Notes under the pieces: model-generated
Database searches by the model: none
What the model was told of the DNA's origin: nothing
Seen by the model: only the letters and a program-made list of their open reading frames with translations
Part shown: piece by piece, positions 33,815-42,904 of the stretch
How the letters are laid out: the number at the start of each line of letters is the position of its first letter
How positions within the stretch are numbered: position 1 is the first letter of the stretch
Position numbers and translations under genes: made by a program
From: an uncultured Pelagibacteraceae bacterium
GTDB taxonomy: Bacteria; Pseudomonadota; Alphaproteobacteria; Pelagibacterales; Pelagibacteraceae
DNA length: 64,000 bases
Direction: 5' to 3'
NCBI GenBank assembly: GCA_902591755.1
Contig: CACJBX010000002.1
Location: 62,001 to 126,000, forward strand

Positions 33815-36064
33815 ATGATCTTTTTTAAAATATTTATCAAATTTATTTTAATCTTTCTGTTAATTTTAGGCTCATATTCATTTTCAAGTGAGTTAATTAT
33901 TCCACCAAAAAAACCAACATTATCCGATGAGGTTAAAAAAAAGATTATATCAAAAAAGAATATTATACCTCCAATAAAACCTACAGTTAAAAAAGATAAA
34001 GAAATTCAAGAAGAAAAAAAAGAAAAAGTTGAAAAAAAAGAAACTGATAAGGATTTTCAAAATATAGGGATTTTGCTACCTAAAAAGAAACCAACAATAA
34101 TTGTTAAAAAGACAGAGACAAAAAAGGAGAAAGTTAAAAAATCAAAATACTATAGTAAAAAAGACGTAAAAATAGCTCAACAATCTTTAGATTTAATTAA
34201 AAGAAAAAAGTGGCAAAGTGCAATCAAAATTGCCTCTCGTGCAAAAGATAAGTCAATTTATGATTTCACAATGTGGAGATACCTATTAGAAAGAAACAAT
34301 AATGCAAATTATTCTGACTATAGTTCATTTTTAAAAAGAAATGAAACTTATCCTCGTCGTGGTAGAATTGAATATCTATCTGAAAAGAAATTATCAGTTA
34401 AAAAAATTGGTCACAAAAAAATAATAAATTTATTCGAGGATAAAAAACCATTAAGTGGATACGGAGAGATAGTTTTGGGGGAAAGCTTATTACAAGATGG
34501 GCAAAATGTAGACGGTATAAAGTTGATAAAAAAAGGATGGATTACTGCCGATTTATCTAAAGCAGAACTTAGACCTACATACAAACGAATAAAAAAATAT
34601 TTATCATCAGAAGATCATATTAAAAGGGCTGATTACCTAGCTTGGGAAAATAAATATTGGGATTTAAAAAGAATGTTAAGATATTTACCGAAAGATTATC
34701 AGCTTCTTTATACTGCAAGGCAATTGCTAATGAGTAAATCATATGGTGTAGACAATGCAATTTCAAAAGTGCCTGAAAGTTTCAGAAATGACCCAGGTCT
34801 TAACTATGACAGATTAAAATGGAGAAGAAAAAGAGGTCGAGTAGATAGCTCATTAGAAATTTTGTTAAACATTAAGAATACTAAGAGTTATATGGTGAGA
34901 CCAGACAAATGGTGGGTGGAAAGGTCAATTATTGGTAGATCATTAATTTATAAAAAGAAATATCAAACAGCTTACAAAATTGTCAATAACCACTCATTAG
35001 AACAAGGAACTCCAGAATACGCTGAGGCAGAATGGTTTAGTGGATGGATTGCTTTAAGTTTCTTAAATGATCCAATTTTAGCAAGAGAACACTTTAAGTC
35101 TTTTTATCAAAATGTTGGTTATCCAATAAGTTTGTCTAGAGGAGCATTTTGGTTAGGAAGAACATATGAAAAACTGGGTGACCCCGTAACAGCTGATAAA
35201 TATTACAGTGAAGCATCTAAATTTCCGACTACATATTATGGGCAACTTGCACATATGAAAATTAAACCAGACGAAACATTTTCTTTAAATGAAACTATGA
35301 AAGCAAACGATAAATACAAAAAAGAATTTCAGGACAAGAAATTATATAAACTTGTTTATTTACTTTATGAGATAGAAAGAGATAAATATACAAAACATAT
35401 TTTACGTCATTTAGCTCTTGATAATATAGATCAAGGAAGTGAAGTTCTAGCTGCAGAACTTGCTACTGAAATTTCAAGATATGATTTTGCAATTCAGATA
35501 TCTAAATTAGCATCTTATGAAAAAAGATTTCACAATCAATATAACTATCCTGTTATCAGCACACCAACTATGGTTGGAGGAAGAAAAATTCCTAACCCTG
35601 CATTGATACTTGCAGTTATAAGACAAGAGAGTGAATTTGATAGTAAAGCAAATAGTTACGCTGGTGCGAGAGGTATGATGCAACTTATGACTTACACAGC
35701 TAAGATTGTTGCAAAACAAGCTAAGCTACCATATTCAAAATCAAGATTAACTTCAGATCCTGAATACAATATTAATTTAGGGTCTCATTATTTAGCAGGA
35801 CTAATTTTAGAATATGATGGTGCCTACCCTTTTGCTATTGCCGCTTATAATGCGGGCCCTAAAAGAGTAAGATATTGGAAAAAAATAAATAAAAATCCTC
35901 AAAAGGATCAAGTGGATTATGTTGATTGGATTGAGCTTATTAAATTTAAAGAAACAAGAAATTATGTTCAAAGAGTATTAGAAAATTATAACGTTTATCG
36001 ATACGTGTTAGAACAAAAGCCTATAAAAATGAAAGATTTTTTTGCTAATTACCCATTGTACTAA
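33815..36064 (+). CDS. Soluble-type lytic murein transglycosylase (Slt70-like)
   Basis: An N-terminal signal or anchor helix (about 3-22) is followed by a lysine/proline-rich linker (about 25-115), a long superhelical alpha region and a C-terminal SLT catalytic domain (about 590-740). The catalytic domain has ILAVIRQESEFD (catalytic Glu), SYAGARGMMQLM and IAAYNAGPKRV. It cleaves peptidoglycan in the periplasm. The low-complexity linker with repeated PP-x-KPT-like blocks (IPPIKPTVKK) is unusual for Slt. It is divergent from dapA, another cell-wall gene, the common context in alphaproteobacteria. Confidence 0.93.
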   Translation: MIFFKIFIKFILIFLLILGSYSFSSELIIPPKKPTLSDEVKKKIISKKNIIPPIKPTVKKDKEIQEEKKEKVEKKETDKDFQNIGILLPKKKPTIIVKKTETKKEKVKKSKYYSKKDVKIAQQSLDLIKRKKWQSAIKIASRAKDKSIYDFTMWRYLLERNNNANYSDYSSFLKRNETYPRRGRIEYLSEKKLSVKKIGHKKIINLFEDKKPLSGYGEIVLGESLLQDGQNVDGIKLIKKGWITADLSKAELRPTYKRIKKYLSSEDHIKRADYLAWENKYWDLKRMLRYLPKDYQLLYTARQLLMSKSYGVDNAISKVPESFRNDPGLNYDRLKWRRKRGRVDSSLEILLNIKNTKSYMVRPDKWWVERSIIGRSLIYKKKYQTAYKIVNNHSLEQGTPEYAEAEWFSGWIALSFLNDPILAREHFKSFYQNVGYPISLSRGAFWLGRTYEKLGDPVTADKYYSEASKFPTTYYGQLAHMKIKPDETFSLNETMKANDKYKKEFQDKKLYKLVYLLYEIERDKYTKHILRHLALDNIDQGSEVLAAELATEISRYDFAIQISKLASYEKRFHNQYNYPVISTPTMVGGRKIPNPALILAVIRQESEFDSKANSYAGARGMMQLMTYTAKIVAKQAKLPYSKSRLTSDPEYNINLGSHYLAGLILEYDGAYPFAIAAYNAGPKRVRYWKKINKNPQKDQVDYVDWIELIKFKETRNYVQRVLENYNVYRYVLEQKPIKMKDFFANYPLY

Positions 36065-36075
36065 TTTCTGAAAAA

Positions 36076-36170
36076 TGGCGGAAGGAGAGGGATTCGAACC
36101 CTCGGTACACCTTTTCAAGCGTACGGCGGTTTAGCAAACCGCTGGTTTAAACCAGCTCACCCATCCTTCC
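36076..36170 (-). tRNA. serX: tRNA-Ser (anticodon GCU)
   Basis: On the minus strand a 95-nt class II tRNA is complete: acceptor stem GGAAGGA/TCCTTCC with discriminator G and encoded CCA, anticodon stem-loop GCGGT-TTGCTAA-ACCGC with anticodon GCT (36133-36135), a long variable arm and the T-arm containing GGTTCGAATCC. It reads AGC/AGU serine codons. It lies between the convergent ends of the transglycosylase region and the sox operon start. Confidence 0.97.
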
Positions 36171-36194
36171 TTATATACTGTGTAACTTGAAATC

Positions 36195-36208
36195 ATTGAA
36201 TATTCAAT
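36195..36208. promoter_or_regulatory. Perfect 14-bp palindrome upstream of soxB
   Basis: ATTGAATATTCAAT is an exact palindrome 25 bp before the soxB ATG, where an operator could sit. Palindromes of this length are expected by chance now and then in such A+T-rich DNA, so this is only a candidate. Confidence 0.2.
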
Positions 36209-36232
36209 ATTTATCAAGTAATTTCTCAAAAA

Positions 36233-37486
36233 ATGAAAAATAAATATTCTATATTTTCTTTAATAAAGAATGCTTTTAGCAACCATGAAAATTGGCAAAG
36301 AGCATGGAGAGATCCTGAACCTAAAAAAGAGTATGATGCTGTAATTGTTGGTGGCGGCGGTCACGGTTTAGCCACTGCATATTATTTAGCAAAAAAACAT
36401 AATTTAACAAACATTGCTGTCGTTGAAAAAGGTTGGATTGGTGGAGGTAACACTGGAAGAAATACTACAATTATCAGATCAAATTATTTATGGGACGCCA
36501 GTGCAGGTTTATATGATCACGCATTAAAGATTTGGGAAGGTTTGTCCCAAGAACTTAATTACAATGTAATGTTCAGCCAAAGAGGAGTTATGAATTTAGC
36601 TCATAATTTACAAGATGTAAGAGACCTAAAAAGAAGAACTCACGCAAATAGATTAAATGGTATTGATGCTGTTTGGTTGGAAACAGATGAAGTAAAAAAG
36701 TTTTGTCCAATAATAAATACATCGCAGGATATAAGATATCCAGTCTTAGGTGGAACTCTACAAAAAAGAGCTGGTACAGCTAGACATGATGCTGTTGCTT
36801 GGGGTTATGCAAGAGGCGCTGATGAAATGGGAGTTGATATAATTCAAAATTGTGAAGTTAAAGGTATTAAAAGAAGTGGGGATACAGTTGAAGGTCTAGA
36901 AACAACAAAAGGATTTATTAAAACAAAAAAGATTGGTGTTGTTGCTGCGGGACATTCTAGTGTGATAGCAAATATGGCAGGACTTAAGTTGCCACTTGAA
37001 AGCAAACCCTTGCAAGCGCTTGTATCGGAGCCAGTAAAACCAATAATTGATACTGTTGTAATGTCAAATGCTGTTCATGCTTATGTAAGTCAATCAGATA
37101 AAGGTGAATTAGTGATTGGTGCAGGAACTGACTCATATGTTTCTTACACACAAAAGGGAAGCTTTAATATTGTAGAAGAAACACTTAAAGCCATATTAGA
37201 ATTATATCCAATTTTTAGTAGAATGAAGATGTTAAGACAATGGGGTGGAATTGTTGACATTTGTCCAGATGCAAGCCCAATAATTAGTAAAACATCAATC
37301 AAAGGACTTTATTTTAATTGTGGTTGGGGAACTGGTGGATTTAAAGCAACACCTGGTTCGGGCGATTTATTTGCTCATACAATCGCTAATGATGAACCTC
37401 ATAAATTAAATGCTGCATTTAACATTAATAGATTTGTAAGTGGCGATCTAGTAGATGAACATGGAGCAGCAGCTGTTGCCCACTAA
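36233..37486 (+). CDS. soxB: Sarcosine oxidase beta subunit
   Basis: The beta subunit of heterotetrameric sarcosine oxidase holds the FAD active site and the covalent FMN. The FAD-binding motif [14 protein letters not shown] lies at about residues 40-53. H185 in [12 protein letters not shown] fits the histidine that carries FMN in this family. The substrate-side segment [14 protein letters not shown] is near the C-terminus. Length 417 aa is normal. It is first in soxBDAG and overlaps soxD by one base. Confidence 0.95.
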   Translation: MKNKYSIFSLIKNAFSNHENWQRAWRDPEPKKEYDAVIVGGGGHGLATAYYLAKKHNLTNIAVVEKGWIGGGNTGRNTTIIRSNYLWDASAGLYDHALKIWEGLSQELNYNVMFSQRGVMNLAHNLQDVRDLKRRTHANRLNGIDAVWLETDEVKKFCPIINTSQDIRYPVLGGTLQKRAGTARHDAVAWGYARGADEMGVDIIQNCEVKGIKRSGDTVEGLETTKGFIKTKKIGVVAAGHSSVIANMAGLKLPLESKPLQALVSEPVKPIIDTVVMSNAVHAYVSQSDKGELVIGAGTDSYVSYTQKGSFNIVEETLKAILELYPIFSRMKMLRQWGGIVDICPDASPIISKTSIKGLYFNCGWGTGGFKATPGSGDLFAHTIANDEPHKLNAAFNINRFVSGDLVDEHGAAAVAH

Positions 37487-37761
37487 TGTTTTTAATTAAT
37501 TGTCCATATTGTGGTGAAAGAGATCAATCAGAATTTGTTTCTGGTGGTGAAGCTCATATAGCAAGACCCAAACAACCTACCGAATTAAATGATGATCAAT
37601 GGGCAGAATATTTGTTTATGAGAAAAAATATTAAGGGTATCCAATTTGAAAGATGGAATCATGCACATGGATGTAGAAAATGGTTTAATGTAGCTCGTGA
37701 CACCTCAAATGATAAAATAGAAAAAATATACAAAATGGGTGAACAACCACCAAAATTATAA
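37486..37761 (+). CDS. soxD: Sarcosine oxidase delta subunit
   Basis: The 91-residue zinc subunit begins [13 protein letters not shown] (C6, C9) and has the second half of the zinc site in NHAHGCRKWFN. It holds the complex together and has no catalytic role. One-base overlaps with soxB and soxA on either side indicate coupled translation. Confidence 0.96.
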   Translation: MFLINCPYCGERDQSEFVSGGEAHIARPKQPTELNDDQWAEYLFMRKNIKGIQFERWNHAHGCRKWFNVARDTSNDKIEKIYKMGEQPPKL

Positions 37762-40700
37762 TGTCCAAAAATCTAAGAATAAATAATAAACAATTTGTAG
37801 ACGAAACTAGAAAACTATCTTTTGTTTTTAATGGAAAAAAATTATACGGATATAAAGGCGATACACTAGCCTCTGCCCTTCTTTCAAATGATATTCATCT
37901 TGTGGGAAGAAGTTTTAAGTACCATAGACCAAGAGGAATAATGACTTCCGGTTCTGAGGAACCAAATGCAATTCTTCAAATAGGAAATGACGATGCTTTA
38001 ACAGAGCCTAACGTACGAGCTACTGAAATCGAGTTATATGATGGTTTAATTTGTAACAGTCAGAATTGTTGGCCAAGTGTAAACTTTGATATAGGTGGAA
38101 TAAATAATTTTTTATCACCTCTCCTTCCTGCGGGTTTTTATTATAAAACATTTATGTGGCCAGCAAGTTTTTGGGAAAAGTACGAATACTTTATTCGTAA
38201 GTCTGCTGGCTTAGGAAAATCCCCAACGAAACAAGATCCGGATATGTACGACCATAGATATATGCACTGTGATATCTTGATAGTTGGAGGTGGTGTTTCT
38301 GGTTTAATAGCGGCTAAAATAGCTTCTGATGATAATAAAAAGGTTTTATTGTTAGAGGATAAGGAATTACTGGGAGGTTCATTAATTTATGATGATAATG
38401 ATATCTCTAAAATTGATAATCAAAAAAGCAGTGAATGGTTAAAAAAGCTCATTGAAAACATTAAAAATGATAAAAATATCATTATTAAAACTAGAACAAG
38501 TCTTGCTGCTTATCATAATTATAACTTTTTACTAGCAAGGCAAAATTTAACTGATCATTTAAGTGTTAATGACCGTAATAATAAAATCAGACAAAGACTT
38601 TACAAAATAAGAGCAAAAAAAGTAATTATCTCCACTGGGGCTATAGAAAGACCTCAAGTTTTTCATAACAACGACAGACCCGGTATAATGTTGGCATCTG
38701 CTGTAAAAAAATACATAGACTATTATGGTGTTAGATGTGGTTTGGAAAATGTTATATTTACCAATAACGACAGTGCCTATGAAACAGCTTTATCTTTACA
38801 TAAATCAGGCACAAAATTAAATGCAATAGTAGATATTAGAGAAAATTCATCTTCAGAAATAGTAAATAAAGTAAAAAGTTTAGGAGTACAAATATATTGG
38901 AAACATACAATAGTAAACACTAAAGGTTATAAAAGAATTAACAAAGTAGCAATAATGAAGCTAAATGATAAAGGCAATGATGTTATCGGAAAAAAGATTG
39001 AATTAAATTGCGATTGCTTGGCAATTTCTGGTGGCTGGACCCCTATGGTTCATCTATTTACACAATCTGGTGGTAAACTTAAGTTTGATAATAAAGATAA
39101 TATTTTTGTTCCAGATAAAACAAATTTGAATCAATTAAGTATTGGTTCTGCAAAAGGAGATTTTGAATTAGATGATGTTTTAAAAAACTCAATAAAAGAT
39201 ACAAAAAAGTTTTTGCAGATTGAAAATTCTAATTTTGATAAAATTGATGTTCAATGCTCTAAGGAAAAAGAGAAAAAAAATATATGGTTACTTCCATCAG
39301 ATAAACCTTTAAGTAAAACAAAACCATTTTTAGATTATCAAAATGATAGCACTGCAAAAGATATAAAATTAGCTTTACGAGAAGGCTTTAAATCAATTGA
39401 ACATGTAAAAAGATATACAACGACTGGCATGGGTACTGATCAAGGTAAACTTGCTAACATGCATGCCTTAGGTATAGTTGCTGATACAACTAATACTAAT
39501 ATGGGTGATCTAGGTACGACAACGTTTAGACCTCCATATACTCCACTCACTTTTGGAACCATAGTAGGTAGAAACGTTGGACAATTTTTTGATATTTTTA
39601 GAAAAACTCCTATGCATGACTGGCATGTTGATAATAATGCAAAGTTTGAAAATGTCGGCCAATGGAAACGTGCTTGGTATTATCCAAAAGATGGTGAAAC
39701 AATGCATGATGCTGTGCAAAGAGAAAGCAAAGCTGCAAGAGAATCTAGTGGAATATTAGATGCTTCAACACTCGGTAAAATCGACATTCAAGGAACTGAT
39801 GCAAATGAGTTTCTTAATAGGGTTTACACAAATGCTTGGTCAAAATTGCAAATAGGTAAGTGTAGGTATGGTTTAATGTTAAATGAAGATGGAATGGTTT
39901 ACGATGATGGAGTGACAACAAAACTAGGTGAAAATCACTATTTAATGACAACAACAACTGGTGGTGCTGCAAATGTCATGTCTAAACTTGAAGATTATTT
40001 GCAAACAGAATGGCCAGAATTAGATGTATTTTTAACATCAGTTACGGATCATTATGCAACAGCGAGTGTATGTGGTCCAAACGCAAAAAAAATCATTAAT
40101 AAAATTTTTAAAGATTTAGATTTATCTGATGAAAGTTTCCCACATATGTCATTTAAAGAAGTAAAGCTAGGAAATATAAATTGTAGAGTCATGCGGATAA
40201 GTTTTACAGGTGAACTAAGTTATGAAATCAATGTGGAAGCATCATACGGAAAATATATTTGGGAAAAATGTATTGAAGCTGGAAAAGAATTTAACATTAC
40301 TCCTTATGGAACTGAAACTATGCACCTTTTAAGGGCTGAAAAAGGATTTATCATTGTTGGCCAAGATACTGATGGAACAATGACACCAGTAGATCTTCAA
40401 ATGGATTGGATAATTAGTAAAAAAAAATATGACTTTATTGGTAAACGATCTCTATATAGAAGCGATACTATTAGAGAAGATAGAAAACAATTAGTCGGAC
40501 TTTTAACTGATGACCCTAATGAAATTTTAGAGGAAGGTGCTCAAATTATTAAAGACGAAAATAAAAAGCCTATAAATATGCTTGGACATGTAACTTCAAG
40601 CTATTTCAGTCCAACTTTAAAAAAATCAATTGCTTTAGCAGTTTTGAAAGAAGGTAAAAAACTCAAGGGACAAAAACTCTTGGTTCCAATGATAGATAAA

Positions 40701-40766
40701 ACAATTAAAGTAACTGTATCAGACACGGTCTTCTTAGATAAAGAAAATGAAAGAATAAATGGATAA
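37761..40766 (+). CDS. soxA: Sarcosine oxidase alpha subunit
   Basis: The 1001-aa alpha subunit has an N-terminal ferredoxin-like domain (FNGKKLYGYKGDTLASALL), a dinucleotide-binding domain (ILIVGGGVSGLIAAKIAS from about residue 172; a second region near CLAISGGWTP), and a C-terminal half homologous to glycine cleavage T protein (from about 610) that takes the one-carbon unit onto THF. The overall reaction is sarcosine + THF + O2 to glycine, 5,10-methylene-THF and H2O2. It overlaps soxG by 8 bp. Length is close to other SoxA proteins. Confidence 0.95.
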   Translation: MSKNLRINNKQFVDETRKLSFVFNGKKLYGYKGDTLASALLSNDIHLVGRSFKYHRPRGIMTSGSEEPNAILQIGNDDALTEPNVRATEIELYDGLICNSQNCWPSVNFDIGGINNFLSPLLPAGFYYKTFMWPASFWEKYEYFIRKSAGLGKSPTKQDPDMYDHRYMHCDILIVGGGVSGLIAAKIASDDNKKVLLLEDKELLGGSLIYDDNDISKIDNQKSSEWLKKLIENIKNDKNIIIKTRTSLAAYHNYNFLLARQNLTDHLSVNDRNNKIRQRLYKIRAKKVIISTGAIERPQVFHNNDRPGIMLASAVKKYIDYYGVRCGLENVIFTNNDSAYETALSLHKSGTKLNAIVDIRENSSSEIVNKVKSLGVQIYWKHTIVNTKGYKRINKVAIMKLNDKGNDVIGKKIELNCDCLAISGGWTPMVHLFTQSGGKLKFDNKDNIFVPDKTNLNQLSIGSAKGDFELDDVLKNSIKDTKKFLQIENSNFDKIDVQCSKEKEKKNIWLLPSDKPLSKTKPFLDYQNDSTAKDIKLALREGFKSIEHVKRYTTTGMGTDQGKLANMHALGIVADTTNTNMGDLGTTTFRPPYTPLTFGTIVGRNVGQFFDIFRKTPMHDWHVDNNAKFENVGQWKRAWYYPKDGETMHDAVQRESKAARESSGILDASTLGKIDIQGTDANEFLNRVYTNAWSKLQIGKCRYGLMLNEDGMVYDDGVTTKLGENHYLMTTTTGGAANVMSKLEDYLQTEWPELDVFLTSVTDHYATASVCGPNAKKIINKIFKDLDLSDESFPHMSFKEVKLGNINCRVMRISFTGELSYEINVEASYGKYIWEKCIEAGKEFNITPYGTETMHLLRAEKGFIIVGQDTDGTMTPVDLQMDWIISKKKYDFIGKRSLYRSDTIREDRKQLVGLLTDDPNEILEEGAQIIKDENKKPINMLGHVTSSYFSPTLKKSIALAVLKEGKKLKGQKLLVPMIDKTIKVTVSDTVFLDKENERING

Positions 40767-41304
40767 TATTAATACAGCTATTAAAGACAAAAGAGAATAT
40801 TCAGATTTAAATTTGAAAGAGGTTGAACCAATTACTAAAATTAACCTACGTGGAAATAAAAGAGAGTTCTTTACAAAAGTTGGCCAAGTTCTCTCTGTTA
40901 TTTTACCAACGGAAAGTAATACGTCTACAAGTAACCAAGAGTTAAGCGCTTTATGGCTAAGCCCAGATGAATGGATGGTTTATACAAATAGCATGAATAA
41001 AGAAATTTTTGATAGAATTTTTAAAGAAATTTCATCACTTAACTACGGAGCTGTTACAAATGTAAGTGACCAATGGGTGTGTATTAATATTTCTGGAGAT
41101 AAATTATACGAATTACTCTCAATGAGTTGTCCATTTGATTTCTCAAAATTTAGAGATACTAAAGGATCCACAACCCAAACTATAATTAATCATATTGATG
41201 TAATCATTCATAACCTGGGTGATAACAATATAAATTTATTTGTAAGACGATCGTTTTCTAACCATTTATGGGATTGGCTTAATGACGGGGCGAATTTATT
41301 ATAA
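40759..41304 (+). CDS. soxG: Sarcosine oxidase gamma subunit
   Basis: The last gene of soxBDAG encodes 181 residues with the GcvT-like fold of SoxG: ALWLSPDEWMVY, a conserved STNVSDQW-like stretch (TNVSDQWVCINISG) and FVRRSFSNHLWDWL near the end. It completes the alpha-beta-gamma-delta tetramer. The 8-bp overlap with soxA shows coupling. The sequence is the least conserved of the four subunits, as usual. Confidence 0.92.
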   Translation: MDNINTAIKDKREYSDLNLKEVEPITKINLRGNKREFFTKVGQVLSVILPTESNTSTSNQELSALWLSPDEWMVYTNSMNKEIFDRIFKEISSLNYGAVTNVSDQWVCINISGDKLYELLSMSCPFDFSKFRDTKGSTTQTIINHIDVIIHNLGDNNINLFVRRSFSNHLWDWLNDGANLL

Positions 41305-41363
41305 AATTTAACTGCGTCAAGGTTAACATAGAAAAATATCATAAATTATCTTATTAAACTCTT

Positions 41364-42128
41364 ATGAAAAAAATTATCATATTATTATTTACTTTATTAT
41401 TCTCGTTTTCAGCAAACGCTTCTTCTTTAGACAAAATTCTTTCAAACGGAGAACTAAGAGTTGGTACAACTGGAGATTGGGATCCAATGACTATAAAAGA
41501 TCCTTCTACAAATACCTATAAAGGTTTTGACATTGATGTCATGAACGAACTTGCAAAAGACATGGGTGTAAAAATTAAGTTTGTTCCCGCTGAATGGAAA
41601 ACTATAGTTTCTGGAATAACTTCAGACAGATATGATATTTCAACAAGTGTAACAAAAACTCCAAAAAGAGCAGAAGTAGCAGGTTTCACAGAGACTTATT
41701 ACAAATATGGAACTGTTCCACTGGTTTTAAAGAAAAATTTAAGTAAATTTTCAACTTGGGATTCTTTAAACAATAAAGGTGTTACAATCGCTACAACGCT
41801 TGGGACTTCACAAGAGGAAAAAGCTAAAGAATTTTTCCCTAAATCAAAATTGAATTCAGTAGAGGCACCTGCAAGAGATTTTCAGGAAGTACTAGCAGGA
41901 AGAGCAGATGGTAATATTACAAGTTCAACTGAAGCTAACAAATTAGTTATTAAATATCCACAATTAGCAATTGTTCCAGATGGTGAAAAAAATCCTGCTT
42001 TCTTAGCTATGATGGTTGGTAAAAATGATGATAAGTGGAGAAAGTACGTTAACGATTGGATCAATAAGAAAAAGAAATCTGGTTTCTTCAAAGAACTTTT
42101 AGCAAAATACAATCTTAAAAGCTTATAA
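41364..42128 (+). CDS. Periplasmic substrate-binding protein, PheC/cyclohexadienyl dehydratase-like
   Basis: A signal peptide (cleavage after about residue 19, SANAS) precedes an SBP family 3 fold. [37 protein letters not shown] and SSTEANK (E190) closely follow the pattern of cyclohexadienyl dehydratases (PheC), which evolved from amino-acid binding proteins. The glutamate that is catalytic in PheC seems kept, but the next gene is a permease, which favours a transport role. From memory, a SAR11 protein of this group (SAR11_1068/Pu1068) was crystallised with a sulfobetaine. The sox operon 60 bp upstream suggests a methylated-amine ligand; that is inference. Confidence 0.88.
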   Translation: MKKIIILLFTLLFSFSANASSLDKILSNGELRVGTTGDWDPMTIKDPSTNTYKGFDIDVMNELAKDMGVKIKFVPAEWKTIVSGITSDRYDISTSVTKTPKRAEVAGFTETYYKYGTVPLVLKKNLSKFSTWDSLNNKGVTIATTLGTSQEEKAKEFFPKSKLNSVEAPARDFQEVLAGRADGNITSSTEANKLVIKYPQLAIVPDGEKNPAFLAMMVGKNDDKWRKYVNDWINKKKKSGFFKELLAKYNLKSL

Positions 42129-42168
42129 TAAATTAGCTATTAATAATTAATTCTTTATAAATATAAGT

Positions 42169-42903
42169 GTGAAAAACTTATTTTTATTATTCTCATTGTT
42201 ATTCCTATTATCATGTGGAAAGCAGGAATTAGATTGGTTAATATTATCTCCCAACAATGTTAACGGTTTAACAAATCTAAAATTTTTATTAAGTGGATTT
42301 ACAACAACTATCTTTATATCTGTCGTATCAATATCTCTATCAATAGTATTGGGATTAATAGTTGCTATCCCCTCCTTAGCCAAAAATAAATTTTTAACAT
42401 ACTTAAATATAGGTTATGTCGAAATAGTTAGAGCTATACCTTTGTTGGTTTTGATTTTATGGATTTATTATGGATTACCTATTATGACAGGAATTAGTTT
42501 TAGTCCATTTGTATCTGGTATTATAGCTTTATCTATTAGTGAAAGCGCATTTCAGGCTGAAATTTTTAGAGCTGGAATAAACTCAATTAGAAAACCTCAA
42601 TGGGAAGCTGGAAGTTCTTTAGGGCTTAATTTTTTTAGGAAATTAAGACTTGTCATTCTTCCTCAAGCCATAAGAAATATACTACCTGCTATTGGAAATC
42701 AGTTTGTATACGTTCTAAAAATGTCTTCTTTAGTTTCGATTATTGGTATTGGAGACTTAACTAGAAAGGCAAATGAACTTGTTGTTACTACATACAGACC
42801 TTTAGAAATATATACGTTTTTGATCTTAGAGTATCTTGTACTAATTTTAATTGTATCATTCTTAGTAAGACGGCTTGAAAAAAAAATGAAAAAGGATAGT
42901 TAA
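42169..42903 (+). CDS. Polar amino acid-type ABC permease with N-terminal lipobox
   Basis: The body has about five helices of the HisM/ArtQ permease family (FTTTIFISVVSISLSIVLGL, EIVRAIPLLVLILWIYYG) and the ATPase-contacting EAGSSLGLNFFRKLRLVILPQA loop. The gene starts with GTG 40 bp after the binding protein. Unusually, the N-terminus looks like a lipoprotein signal (LLFLLSCGKQ) followed by a short periplasmic-looking segment before the permease helices. No ATPase gene follows; the next gene is a MATE protein on the other strand, so the ATPase must be encoded elsewhere. Confidence 0.9.
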   Translation: MKNLFLLFSLLFLLSCGKQELDWLILSPNNVNGLTNLKFLLSGFTTTIFISVVSISLSIVLGLIVAIPSLAKNKFLTYLNIGYVEIVRAIPLLVLILWIYYGLPIMTGISFSPFVSGIIALSISESAFQAEIFRAGINSIRKPQWEAGSSLGLNFFRKLRLVILPQAIRNILPAIGNQFVYVLKMSSLVSIIGIGDLTRKANELVVTTYRPLEIYTFLILEYLVLILIVSFLVRRLEKKMKKDS

Positions 42904-42904
42904 T

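Noticed and set aside
42147-42383. 78-aa minus-strand ORF over the permease start
   Set aside because: Antisense shadow without start signal or homology.
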